Positions 42,812 through 52,817 of a DNA stretch of 64,000 bases are shown here, piece by piece; the stretch's first letter is position 1; each line of letters begins with the position of its first letter. Source of the stretch: Stachybotrys elegans (Eukaryota; Ascomycota; Sordariomycetes; Hypocreales; Stachybotryaceae); the NCBI GenBank assembly GCA_020746835.1, contig JAGPNK010000004.1, forward strand, positions 2,604,001-2,668,000. The letters are read 5' to 3'. Below the pieces are notes generated by a model, which was given only the letters and a program-made list of their open reading frames with translations, did no database searches and had not been told where the DNA came from. The position numbers and the translations under genes are program-made.

Positions 42812-44260
42812 ATGTCGACGCGCTGTAGAGTATTCGACTGGCTTGATACGATTCACCACGATTCTGACTATACGCAGCAACTCTCGTCGTGTCCCGCCGA
42901 CAATACCAATCCTCCATCTCGCAAGCGACGACGCTTCAACCCTCCCACGCCAGAATCATCCAAGAACGGCCGCAAGGCGAGGAGAATGTCTTCATCCCGC
43001 CGCGACGGCAGTCCCAGCAAACGATCATTCGATTCCTACGAGGACGACAACGAAAACGAGCAAACGCCTCGCGCTCCTCGAAGCAACAAGCACATCCACA
43101 CGCCAAAATCCGGGTCTCTCTCCCTCGCGTCGTCACAGTCCGAAAAGTCGGCTCGATCAGGGCAATCGTCGCCTTCGAAACACTTTAACGCTCTTGAGCG
43201 CAGCGCTCGGGGAGTCGTGTCGCGCGAGCTCAGCCAATATCACCCGCAACCGCCGGCTCTAGAAGCACTACTCGACGAGATCGACCTGATTGCGACTGGA
43301 CAGGGCATCCTGCCAGCCTCCGATCGCGAGACGTATAGTTCGCTGGGGAATGAAGAGTACTGGGACTTGAAGTGGGCCCGCAAGGGAGCCAGCAGCGATC
43401 GATACTTCTCAATGGAACGGCAAAGCCTTGGATATACTCCGTCGCCCGACCTTGTCCTCGACATTCTCTTCGCTGCAGCCGAGTGCAACGGGAACAGCCA
43501 TCCAGAGACGACTTGGAATACCGAGGTGCATCAGCGCGTTCTTGAGACGGCGCTACGCCAGCCGGCCCCCCGCGGGCCTCATTTGGTCAATTTTGTTGCT
43601 ACGTAAGTCTACGATATCTCCCATTGCGAGACTTGACAAACTCACCCTGTGTTTGCTTAAAGTACCACGGCACCCATCATCTCCGAATATCATGCATCCG
43701 TCCCACCAACCAAAAAAGTTGACTTTTGCGTCTACATCGATCCTTGCAACGACGACTCGAACAAAAGCGCATCCATCATCGCCGCCCTTCGCGATACACT
43801 CCCTTGTGCCGTATTCAACCACACGGACCATTACCCCCTCCGCGACCGACCCATTGCTCTAAGTATCGAGACTAAGAAGACTGGTGAGGGCTGGGAGAAC
43901 GCGAGGTTGCAGCTCGGGGTTTGGCAGGCTGCGCACTGGAATTTCCTGCGACATCTGCTTGGTCTCGCCCAGCAGCGAAGTCGTGTTGCTACAGAGTCTG
44001 GATACGATTCTGTGCTACAAACAGAAAGCCTCCAGCTGCCTGATTTCCTTCCTGGAATCATCATTCAAGGCCATGACTGGCATCTGGTCATCACCTCGCC
44101 TGAAGGGGAGAAGGTGGTCCTTTGGCAAAAGGTGACTTTTGGGTCAACTTCTAGCTCAAAGGGGATTTATCAAATCATTTACACTCTACAGTTGCTGCGG
44201 AAATGGGCACGGGATTCGTATTGGCCGTGGCTAAAGAAAGTGCTTTATGAGTTGGGGTAA
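42812..44260 (+). CDS. PD-(D/E)XK nuclease-like domain protein
   Basis: Exon 1 42812-43602 and exon 2 43663-44260 join in phase, 462 residues. The N-terminal 140 residues are a disordered basic/Ser-rich leader with a likely nuclear signal (PPSRKRRRF, KNGRKARRM). The C-terminal domain matches the fungal PD-(D/E)XK nuclease-like family: KKVDFCVYIDPCND, then ALSIETKKTGEGW with the E-x-K pair, LQLGVWQAAHWNFL and a final LPGIIIQGHDWHLVI, followed by VLWQKV and a helical end. The ExK and the upstream Asp suggest a nuclease-type active site, although activity is not shown for this family. Intact frame throughout. Confidence 0.78.
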
Positions 44261-45765
44261 AAGGGAATCCCATACGGCGCTTGTTTTGTTTTATGTAGCG
44301 TACGGAGTACAGGATAAGCGGAATCAAAGGATTGCAGTGTAGAGGTTTCATCCGCACTCGCTCCTTTATCTCTATCTCTCCCCCACACGCGCACTAGAGG
44401 CCACCCTCACTCATTGGCGGAGAGGCCTTCGATTAAGGCTTGATATCCAGGACTTTACGGAAATAGATGCCGAGAGCGTCTATGGCGAATTTGTATGCTC
44501 CTTTTTAACCTCCCTTGTGGCATTTGGAGCGACAAGTTGATGTTCGTTTAGGAAGCCTATGACAGCGATGATATTGATGCAGCGGACATCTGCAGCTTTT
44601 GTACCGACAATGAAGATACACAAGGCACCAGAGCCCGGAGCGACAACGCCAGCCGGTGTCATACGGAACTGCAAAGTCTTAAAAACGGCCTCTTCGTCCT
44701 CGCCAGCGCCGTTCATTTCATTCATGCCTAATGCCTGGCCTTACTACGATCCTGCGCAAGCTCTTTCCTACTTTCATGGATTACAGGGAGGGTCATGTGC
44801 AGCCTGATAGAAATGGCGAGACGCTTCTTTTCAAGCCTTTCGAAAATAGCCAGGATCAAGAGGATCTCCTAGTCAGTCGGAAGGTGAGGGGGCTATGTTA
44901 TCGCTGACGCTGACCCTCCGAACATATATACTGGTTTCGGACTTGGTGATGGCGAAAAGCTACCCCCAGTTGAAGAGTTGAACCTCTTAAAATATGAATT
45001 TGACTACGACAGTGATCCAAGGACTCCTGGAGATCGTTTGGGGCGCCTCGAGATGGGCCTTCGAGACAAATAGTAAGCGCAGCCGTAGCTGTCACACCTT
45101 ACGAAAATGGTCACGAGTAATATAGAAAGGAAATAGAATAAACCCTTTACAACTTGACGCATCACCAGTATGCGATCAATGTTAGGAACGCATCTGGCCG
45201 GTGTGGTTTGACATTTCCTCAGCCCGAGGGGTAGATGGCCACCATCTACCAAACCCAGTCCATACTCAAGCAGTCTAGATTAGAGACTGAGGGGCAACTC
45301 ACGAGACCCCTGAGCTTGGCTGCTTGCAGCAATAATTACCGTGGTTTAGTGATAATAAACCAGCTATATACTGGCTGAGCAACATAAAACATGGTGCATA
45401 TAGATGGAATAGGTTGGTGACTGTGTTTGTGGAGATGGCATAGTTTGCTGGATTAAGAAGGTGGCCTGAGGAGGAGATAAAGGCCGCCTCGCTATTGGAA
45501 CCTTGGAGGAGCCGAGGGTCGTATTCATATCGGGTCCCATTGAAAAACCTGTCGATAACTGCCAGTGGGCAAAGTCCACCAATGGCTGCAGATGGACCCT
45601 GAAATATGTCACTTCTTATGAATGTCTCCAAAATGCCATCGGGGTAATCCAAAGACTATTTAATGTCCCCCCGCCATCGAGGGGGTTTCTCCTATCGCAC
45701 TGGCAAGCTTGGCTCGCTCTCCTGGACGTTTACTCTTACTGAACGGCCGACCAAAGTATACAACC
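44261..45765. other. Gene-poor stretch with a probable gene remnant
   Basis: About 1.5 kb between the nuclease-like gene and the GH18-like gene. Apart from the remnant at about 44550-45073 nothing is supported. Confidence 0.5.
44550..45073 (+). pseudogene. Possible remnant of an F-box-like or other fungal gene
   Basis: Protein-like fragments lie in order in different frames: DAADICSFCTDNED (ending at a stop near 44730), LRKLFPTFMDYREGHVQPD to DLLVSRK followed by a GTGAGG donor (about 44755-44883), and GFGLGDGEKLPPVEELNLLK to GDRLGRLEMGLRDK (to the TAG at 45071-45073). The LPPVEELNLL piece recalls the Leu-rich part of fungal F-box proteins. A two-intron gene cannot be excluded, but no start or full frame was found. 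Confidence 0.3.
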
Positions 45766-46638
45766 ATGAGGTTCCACTCGATCCTCATAGCTCTGCTCCT
45801 TGAGCTCTTCTGCGGCGTGTATGCCCAGAACATCCGAGCTCTATACCTGTTCAAGGACGTCATGGTGTCCAACACGACGGCAATCACCACTTCAGGCTAC
45901 AACTCGGTGATTCTGTTTGGCGTTGGGATCCTCGCCAACGGCGACATCATGTACTACTCCAACACGCCCGGCAGCGTCGACGTCCTCGTCGCGTCCGGCG
46001 GTGCCTACGTCGGCGGCGACGCACTCGCGCAAAAGGTCCGCAGCCTCAAGACGCGGTCCGGGTCCACCATCAACCGCGTCGAGATCTGCATGAACTCGAA
46101 CAACATGCGCGAGCTCATGACGAGCCCCGGGCCGGGCTCCTCGACCAACATCTACCGCAACTTCGCGGCGCTCAAGACCGCCTGGACGCTGGATGCCGTC
46201 AACAACAACGACGAGTCCTTGTACCACGTCCCCAGCACGGTGACGTTTGCAAAGATGCTGGGCACCATGGGCTACAAGTACTCGCTCTGCCCGTACACCA
46301 ACATCAACTTCTGGACGTCGCTCAGGACGCAGGTCAACAGCGGGCTGTCGACGCCTCTCATCGACCGCGCCTACCTGCAGTGCTACGACGGAGGTGGCGG
46401 CAACAACCCCGTCAGCTGGCAGAACTCGCTGGGCATGACGGTGGTGCCTCTGATCTGGGTCATCAACGATGCGAAGCCGTGGGAGGGCAACACGGCTGCC
46501 CAGGCCAGGACGAGGTTCTCCAACTGGGCCAGACAGGCGACGCTGGGAGGAGGCGGGTACTGGAACGAATACGACATTGAGAAGATGGGGCTGTCGTATA
46601 CCGAGTACGGCAAGGTCTTGACTGACATTTTCCCTTGA
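45766..46638 (+). CDS. Secreted GH18-like (chitinase-like) protein
   Basis: Single exon, 290 residues. Start at MRFHSILIALLLELFCGVYA, a signal peptide; the open frame begins 19 codons earlier. The fold appears to be a GH18-type TIM barrel: NIRALYLFKDV, TSGYNSVILFGVGI and the motif LDAVNNNDESLYHVPSTVTF at the position of the GH18 DxxDxDxE signature. Here the first acid and the final Glu are kept, while the two internal Asp are Asn. Active GH18 enzymes cleave beta-1,4-GlcNAc using that Glu. The Asn changes leave activity uncertain; a lectin or a narrow-specificity enzyme are both possible. GC-rich third positions suggest a well-expressed gene. Confidence 0.75.
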   Translation: MRFHSILIALLLELFCGVYAQNIRALYLFKDVMVSNTTAITTSGYNSVILFGVGILANGDIMYYSNTPGSVDVLVASGGAYVGGDALAQKVRSLKTRSGSTINRVEICMNSNNMRELMTSPGPGSSTNIYRNFAALKTAWTLDAVNNNDESLYHVPSTVTFAKMLGTMGYKYSLCPYTNINFWTSLRTQVNSGLSTPLIDRAYLQCYDGGGGNNPVSWQNSLGMTVVPLIWVINDAKPWEGNTAAQARTRFSNWARQATLGGGGYWNEYDIEKMGLSYTEYGKVLTDIFP

Positions 46639-46891
46639 ACGCCTTGTGGAAGGAATGCCTGTTCCGCTGCTGAGTGCAACTGTAGGCACACTCGGGGGTG
46701 AATCTGTGACCGGTTTGTGTCATTATAAATTCTACATGCTCGCCTGAAACTGGCAAAATGCACCAGTTAGAAAGCTTGATATATATGTATCGGCCAGAAC
46801 CTTGTTCGTAGACTTTGACCCGCGCGAGTGTGAAAAGACATGAAATGTAGAACAGACATTGTCTGCATCAGAGATGAGGAGAGGGGACATT

Positions 46892-48214
46892 CTACAGCTT
46901 TGTCAGCGGCACCATGCGCAAGTCGTCCCTCGACAAGTCCCGCACGCTCGTCTTGCCGAAATTGCCCAGCATGTTATCCATGTCGGCCAGCAGACACCGA
47001 AACACGTGCTCGACGCCCTCTTGCCCGCCAATGGCCAGGCCGTACATGTAGGGCCGGCCGACGCAGACGGCCTTGGCGCCCAGTGCCAGGGCTTTGAGCA
47101 CATCGGAGCCGGTGCGGATGCCGCTGTCGAAGATGATGGTGAGCCCCGACGACTGCACCTTTTCGTCGGCAGCGATTTCGGCGAGGGCGTCGAGCGAGGC
47201 GACGGCGCCGTCTTGCTGGCGGCCACCGTGGTTGGAGACGATGATGCCGTCCATGCCGTGGTCTATGGCCAGCCGGGCGTCCTCGACAGTCTGTATGCCC
47301 TTTAACACGATCGGGCCATCCCACAGCGCTTTTAACGTCTTGAGGTGGGCCCATTCGCGATACGTGCCCGAGTTCATCACGTCAAGCCATGCTCTCGATT
47401 TCTGCAGCGTGGCGACATTGGCGAGCACCTTGGCCGCACCGAGCACAGAGCCGGGCCGCTTCATGAAGCTCATCAGCTCACCAAGCCTCTCGACAGTGGA
47501 ACGCGCATCCTCGCTGCGGAGCTTGTCGTAGTAGTCGTTGAACACAGGGTCCGAGAGGCCGATCTGGCAGCCATCTCCCCAAATGAAGGGCAGATAGGCC
47601 TGGTCGAGATCGGTAGGCCGCCATGCCAGGCTAAAGGTATCGAGCGTGACGACGAGAACCTTGTAGCCGGCGGCCTTGGCTCGGGCGAGGAGACTGGCGG
47701 TGATGTCGTCGCACTGGGGCTTGGGCCAGTAGAGCTGGAACCAGCGGTGGCCGTCGGCGTTGGCCTTGGCCACCTCCTCAATGGTCCTGGTCGCTGCGGA
47801 GGAGAGGATCATGGGCACGCCGACGCTGCGGCAGGCCCTCGCCGTCGCGTCCTCGGCGTCGTGGTGGGCAATCTTCTGGACTCCCACGGGGGCGGCGATG
47901 ATGGGGCTGGCGTAGGTGGTGCCAAAGAGGTCGACGCCGACGTCGCGCCTGGTGGCGTCGACGAGCATGCGCGGGCGGAGGCGGTAGCGCTCAAAGGCGG
48001 CGACATTGGCGGCGTCGGTGGTGCCGGAGCTTGCGGCGCCGTGGATGTAGCCGAAGCTGTCGGACGGAAGCTTATCTCTGGCCAGGGCCTCCCACCTGGC
48101 GGCGCTGGTGGGGAACTTGGGAGGGCGGAGGGAGCTGTAGATGTCTCGCTGGAAGGACGAGAAGGCTGCTGGGTCTGGCTGCTTCACTGCCTGGGAGGCG
48201 TCATCTTTGGCCAT
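46892..48214 (-). CDS. FMN-dependent alpha-hydroxy-acid oxidase (lactate 2-monooxygenase-like)
   Basis: Single exon, 440 residues, start MAKDDASQAVKQPD. The whole chain matches the FMN TIM-barrel family: RPRMLVDATRRDVGVDLFG, PIIAAPVGVQKIAHHDAE, WFQLYWPK, and ILKGIQTVEDARLAIDHG-like text leading to the catalytic-His motif SNHGGRQQDGAVASLDAL, then FDSGIRTGSDVLKALALGA and GRPYMYGLAIGG (FMN phosphate site). Closest in type to fungal lactate 2-monooxygenase/glycolate-oxidase-like proteins without a cytochrome b domain; oxidation of a 2-hydroxy acid is predicted. A 293-codon ORF on the other strand is its shadow. Confidence 0.9.
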   Translation of the reverse strand: MAKDDASQAVKQPDPAAFSSFQRDIYSSLRPPKFPTSAARWEALARDKLPSDSFGYIHGAASSGTTDAANVAAFERYRLRPRMLVDATRRDVGVDLFGTTYASPIIAAPVGVQKIAHHDAEDATARACRSVGVPMILSSAATRTIEEVAKANADGHRWFQLYWPKPQCDDITASLLARAKAAGYKVLVVTLDTFSLAWRPTDLDQAYLPFIWGDGCQIGLSDPVFNDYYDKLRSEDARSTVERLGELMSFMKRPGSVLGAAKVLANVATLQKSRAWLDVMNSGTYREWAHLKTLKALWDGPIVLKGIQTVEDARLAIDHGMDGIIVSNHGGRQQDGAVASLDALAEIAADEKVQSSGLTIIFDSGIRTGSDVLKALALGAKAVCVGRPYMYGLAIGGQEGVEHVFRCLLADMDNMLGNFGKTSVRDLSRDDLRMVPLTKL

Positions 48215-48556
48215 GGCGGCACGTAGTCGGAGTACGAAGGGATTGGAGGGAAGGTTGTGATGAGCAATGAGATGGCATCAATCGATTGATTGAGCCGAGG
48301 AACAATCGAGGAACAATCGAGGCTGGACAATGTCATGTCGGCCGAGAGAGAACCGCCAGAAGCCATTCCTGGGGGGTGCCTGTAAGAGGTAGTAATACCT
48401 CAGGCATCCACACGAACGCACTCCACTTTTTTAGCTTTGAGGGAGCTTCTGTTTGCAGATGCATCTTCATCACCCAATCAATTCATCTTCACCTTCACCT
48501 TCACCTTCACTCAATTCACTTCTCTCCGCAGCATATACAAACTCGGAATCGCCATC
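48215..48556. other. Divergent promoter region with short tandem repeats
   Basis: 342 bp between the FMN oxidase start and the 57-residue gene. Contains an 11-bp doublet (gaacaatcgag) near 48299-48322 and an ACCTTC hexamer run near 48490-48512. Confidence 0.5.
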
Positions 48557-48785
48557 ATGCCCGCAACCGACGCTCTTCGTAGGTGCCGCCTCTTCCCCTG
48601 TCTCCCCAGTACGCTGACCTCGACCGCCCCAAGAGCCCCCCTTGAGCGATGGCGCAAAGGCCGTCGTCAAGTTGTACGGCAGCTGGACGCACTTTATGCA
48701 GTGTTTTGGCCTCAAGCCATGGGACATGGACGATGTAGAGGAGGCAAAGGCCATCGCCGAGTCGTTTGCTGCAGACCCAAACTAG
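48557..48785 (+). CDS. Small conserved-looking 57-residue protein
   Basis: Exon 1 48557-48578 (MPATDAL plus one base) and exon 2 48634-48785 join in phase over a 55-nt intron (GTAGGT...CAAG). The product carries VVKLYGSWTHFMQCFGLKPW and DMDDVEEAKAIAESFAADPN at its end, before a TAG at 48783-48785. This matches a small fungal protein type that I recall only as hypothetical, with a GLKPW motif followed by DDVEEAK. Too short for ordinary ORF calling. Function unknown; no signal peptide or membrane segment. Confidence 0.6.
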
Positions 48786-49203
48786 CCGCCACGTTGAATC
48801 GCCAGGACGACATGCAATCTGCATTGGCCGTGGAATGTCCAAGGGCAGATAGATGAGCACTACAGTTCATCAGAGCATCACCGTCGAGAGCAAAGAATAA
48901 AAAGAATTAATCGCACCGTCCTGAACGCACGGTTACACCTTTTTTCTCCGCATGTCTCCGTCCATGAAACAAGCAGCTAAATCTACCCGCACGCTGCCTC
49001 CGCGTCTCCTACGGCTCCTGTTTTGCGTATACAAACCGCCCACCCCACCCGCAGGAGTAGCCTACCGCGAAACGCATGCCGTCACGTCTGTTTACACGTC
49101 GGAGAAATTGTGCCTGATATATTGCTACCCCACGTCGACAACCATACGAGCACGGACGGACGCCTAGTGTGTCCAGGTCCGGGGAAGAGGCGAGGCGAGG
49201 CGC
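48786..49203. other. Intergenic, no gene seen
   Basis: 418 bp between the small gene and the 3' end of the MYND gene. Confidence 0.5.
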
Positions 49204-49882
49204 CTATCGACCTCCCCTCAGAATGTCATTAATGCTAAAGGTCTGCATCCCGTTGCCCGCCTCCACGCCCGCCATCATGGCCAGCATGGCGGCGCCGCTG
49301 CCCGGCCCCACCGACTTGTTTGTGATCTTCTCGGCCAGCAGCCTCAGCTGCATCGGGAACTGCGAGTCGCCGTACTTGTCGATGATGTCGCTCTTCTCCA
49401 CGGTGCACCTGAGCTGGCTCCAGCCGCTCGGCGCCGTGGCCAGCCGCATGCACGCCTCCCTCTTGTCCGGCGCCCACCACGGCGGCAGCAGGCCCCGTCG
49501 CGACTCGGCGCCGTCGAGAAACTCCTCAAAGGCCGACACCCGGTCGAGGTCGACGTCGCCCTCGAAGTTGTACTCGTCCTCGGCCCGCATGCGGTACGAG
49601 TCGATGAGCAGCTGGTACACGTCGGGCTCCGGGCGGTCGTGCAGCCAGGTGTCGTTGCCCAGGCGGGTAAAGGGCTTGCTGATACCCCTTTGGCGGGGAA
49701 GCGCCAGAAGAGGGTCCCGCTGAGGGTCCCGCGTCGGCCGACTGCCCGCACGTCCTGCGGTGCTGCTTCCAGTCGGCCTTTTGGCACTCACGCGAGCAGT
49801 AGGGCGTCGTATGGCACTTGGCGCAGCGCTTGAGGGACACGTCGCCCTCGGGCTTCTTGCAGGTGGTGCACACCGAGCTCAT
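49204..49882 (-). pseudogene. MYND-finger protein gene with a one-base frameshift in a G run
   Basis: The start at 49882 opens a frame with a canonical MYND zinc finger (CTTCKKPEGDVSLKRCAKCH, YCSREC, HRRTC), used for protein-protein contacts. That frame leads to GASPPKG and then into unrelated sequence. The +1-shifted frame immediately continues with GISKPFTRLGNDTWLHDRPE and a normal C-terminal half (YQLLIDSYRMRAEDEY, LLPPWWAPDKREAC) to the stop at 49204. The junction is a GGGG run (coding strand) at about 49684-49688; one G fewer would restore a single frame of about 225 residues. No intron with good signals fits. It is either a recent inactivation or a homopolymer sequencing error. Confidence 0.7.
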
Positions 49883-50565
49883 GTTGCACGACAGAGAGAG
49901 AGGGGGGTTTGTGTTTGATGGTGATGGTAGAAAGAGCGGTGTCACACGTCCATGTCTTGACCACAGCTGAGTTATTGGCCTGCAAGCATAAACTTAGCTT
50001 GCTTATTATTGCTATGTAGTATCCGCTGCTAAGCTATAAGCCCAAGTGCCACGGTAGGCACTAACAGGAATCACGACATAGCATAATTTCACAGCATGGA
50101 TCTCCATTGCGCTTGGAGGTACGGCTTGGCAGGGTCCAAGCATGCATGATTCTGGCCGTCCGTAGAGAACGGACCATCGGGAATCATGAAACGGGGGGCG
50201 AAACCTGCAACATTGGCCAAAGGGCCTATCACCGTTGCACCAATTGTAATCACGCCACGGCCGTTTCACATGGACCACGGTGCGCATGTTTCAGCTCCCT
50301 TTCCCATTCTCCAATAATTAGGGGATGTATACTGTACGTAGGCAGGCATGTATGTATATCTATGACCCTGGATTCAGGACATTGCCATTCTTCCTTTCTT
50401 CCATCCTGCTTCTTCATCCTCCATTTTGCTTCTAACCTTCTATCGCAATTGTTGATCAATTGTTCCGACGACAGGTCGTCCTTTGTTAATTATTCTTTTA
50501 CACCTTCCTTTTACCGTTTCTTCTTCTTCTTCTTCTTTGTTGTTGTTCTTCCCAACACCGTCATC
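49883..50565. other. Divergent intergenic region with a TTC/TTG run
   Basis: 683 bp; contains a pyrimidine-rich TTC repeat around 50519-50538 just upstream of the CDH-cytochrome-like start, as in many fungal promoters. No gene seen. Confidence 0.5.
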
Positions 50566-51399
50566 ATGAAGTTCTCTACCTCTGCTTCCCTCGCCGCCAT
50601 GCTCTGTAAGTCCGAGCCAAAACTCACTCCCGTGTCTACAATGGAAGCTCGACTAACATGACCAGACGCCACCAGCGTAGTAGCCGACCACCCCATCGAT
50701 GGCGAGGCCGTCACCGCAGCCGCCGCCCCCGCCGTCAGCTGCCGCAACAACATCTGCTACTCCTGGGTCGTCCCCGAGACCACGGCCAGCTCCGAGTCGG
50801 GCCCCGTCTACTTCCAGATCGTCGGCCCTACCACCTTCTCCTGGATCGGCATGGGCACCGGCACCGGCATGGCCGACGGCAACATGTTCCTCATCTACCA
50901 GGACGGCCAGGGCAACGTCACCGTGAGCCACCGCCAGGCCTCGGGCCACAGCATGCCCATGCCCCCCCAGACTGGCGCCGCCGAGATGGAGCTCCTCTCC
51001 GGCTCCGGCGTCCAGGACGGCTGGATGATTGCCAACATCCGCTGCGACAACTGCGCCACTTGGAAGAGCACCATGGCCCTCAACTTCACCTCGGCCGGCA
51101 CCCCGATGTTCGGCGCCTGGATGGAGGGCGACTCGATGGACTCGACCGACCCCGCTGCCCGCATCGGCAAGCACACTGGCAACGTGCGCATCTTCGACCT
51201 GGACCTCGCCTCCGCCCAGGTCGCCACTGCTGGAAACCCCTTTGTCGGTCCCCTCGCCCTCCCTGCCAACCTCACCGGCGGTGCTGCCGGCAACGCCACG
51301 GGCGGCGCCGACGATGACAGCGCCAGCACCCGCACCTCGGCCATGCTCGCCACCAGCGTCGGTCTCGCCGCCCTCGTTGCTGCCTTCCAGCTGTTCTAA
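50566..51399 (+). CDS. GPI-anchored CDH-cytochrome-like (DOMON) protein
   Basis: Exon 1 50566-50605, 60-nt intron, exon 2 50666-51399, in phase, 257 residues. Signal peptide MKFSTSASLAAMLYATSVVA. The body matches the cytochrome domain of cellobiose dehydrogenase: YFQIVGPTTFSWIGMGTGTG (with a Met in the loop that supplies the axial heme ligand in CDH), VTVSHRQASGH and IANIRCDNCATWKSTMALNF. A C-terminal hydrophobic tail after a Ser/Thr-rich stretch (ASTRTSAMLATSVGLAALVA) looks like a GPI signal. No flavin dehydrogenase domain, so it is a stand-alone heme or redox partner, perhaps for LPMO-type systems (inference). Confidence 0.78.
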
Positions 51400-52817
51400 G
51401 TATACCCATTATGATAGACAAGAAGATTATAAAGACGATAATAGAAGTCGTATTCTCCAAACACTCCCGCTCCGCCAGACACGGCGCTTGACGATGAAAT
51501 GACGGACCCCTGAATTATGCCATGCTAGGTCCTGATTGGGCTATGCTGAATTATCCAAAGATCGGTTACGCAGGCGGCTCTTCCGGATCGCTTATAGGTG
51601 GGTATGCACTCCAGCCTCCTATTCGACGCAAAGCTCGGGCGGCCGCTCCTCACAAGACCTTCCTCCAAGCGCCTGGTGTGTTTCGTGCCTGGCCAATTCC
51701 GGGTTCCAGGAGCACAGCTTCATTTCGGCTACGCTTATCCGCCCGGTTCAGATGCTTTGCCGCCCCCGACATCGCCCATTTACCCGGTTGACCTGCATGG
51801 CCTGCCAAGTCATAAGCGCGTATCAGGTGCACCCTGAATTCTTAACTTTTTTTCTTGCACAAAGAAATAAGTTGACTACTCAGTGAACGGGTAATTCCAT
51901 TATTGTTCCCTGGTACTTTTCCTTCTCACTCACCTACGGTTATGCAGCACTTTGCCAGAAGGAAACCTGTCGGGATAAAGAGCTATGCACCCATGCTCCA
52001 TCAATTCGAGGCTGTTCCGTGGGGCATTCCAGGTCCCATTAAACAGAACGCCTTTATTGTATTCGGAACAGCTCACGCAATTATTATTCCGTTGCTACAC
52101 AGTTAAGATCATAAGGCGCTTCCTCTTTACAAACAATTCGTTTCTGTTATAGCCATGCTCGTAACTTGTAGGTACTCTCCTATACTCAAGATCTGTAATA
52201 ATTTGTATCCTCACTATTACTACCTCATAAAAAAATAAAAAAATAAAAAAGCATCTTTACAGGTCCGCATTTGTACCTTCAGGTACCCGCCCTGGAAGGC
52301 CACACTACCGTGCGAGTTGACGCAAAAGTAACCTAAAGTTTGACTGAAAGCAGGCAGAAGTGGATTACCTGTAGCGCATGCACAGTGTTACACAGTGCAA
52401 GAAATCAACTCTAAAGTACCAAGAACCAACCTGCATCCAACAGTCCATTATGACTGCTCTTACGAAGAAGACACATTGATTAAATACTCAGCGGAGAAGC
52501 CCGCGAACATGTGAAGTTCCTGTACAATCTAGTCATTCTTATACTGGACACTACATCCAGCCTTTGCGGGAGAGCGCGCGAAGGCTACAACAACCATGGG
52601 GGCGAGGGGCTTGTCGAGCACCGCCATAGGCTCAATGTGCGCATTGCGGCACAAGTTGCCCGATGGCTGACTGTAAGGCGGACAACAAGGCGTCGCGCAC
52701 CATTGCGGACCATCGCGGTTCCCATATGAATAAGTTTACCCCGCGCGAGAATTTCAGCGTTACGAGGAAACTTGTCTAAATTCATCGCACAATCCTGTAT
52801 GTATCTCATCTCCAGCA
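51400..52817. other. Gene-free, partly AT-rich stretch
   Basis: About 1.4 kb. Includes an A/T-rich tract near 52220-52250 (AAAAAAATAAAAAAATAAAAAA). No gene seen. Confidence 0.5.

Noticed and set aside
45892..46689. Long antisense ORF of 265 codons opposite the GH18-like gene
   Set aside because: It mirrors a GC-rich coding gene, is Arg/Val/Asp-biased as such shadows are, and has no domain.
47345..48226. 293-codon ORF opposite the FMN oxidase gene
   Set aside because: Shadow of a GC-rich gene; Gly/Val/Glu-biased composition and no motif.
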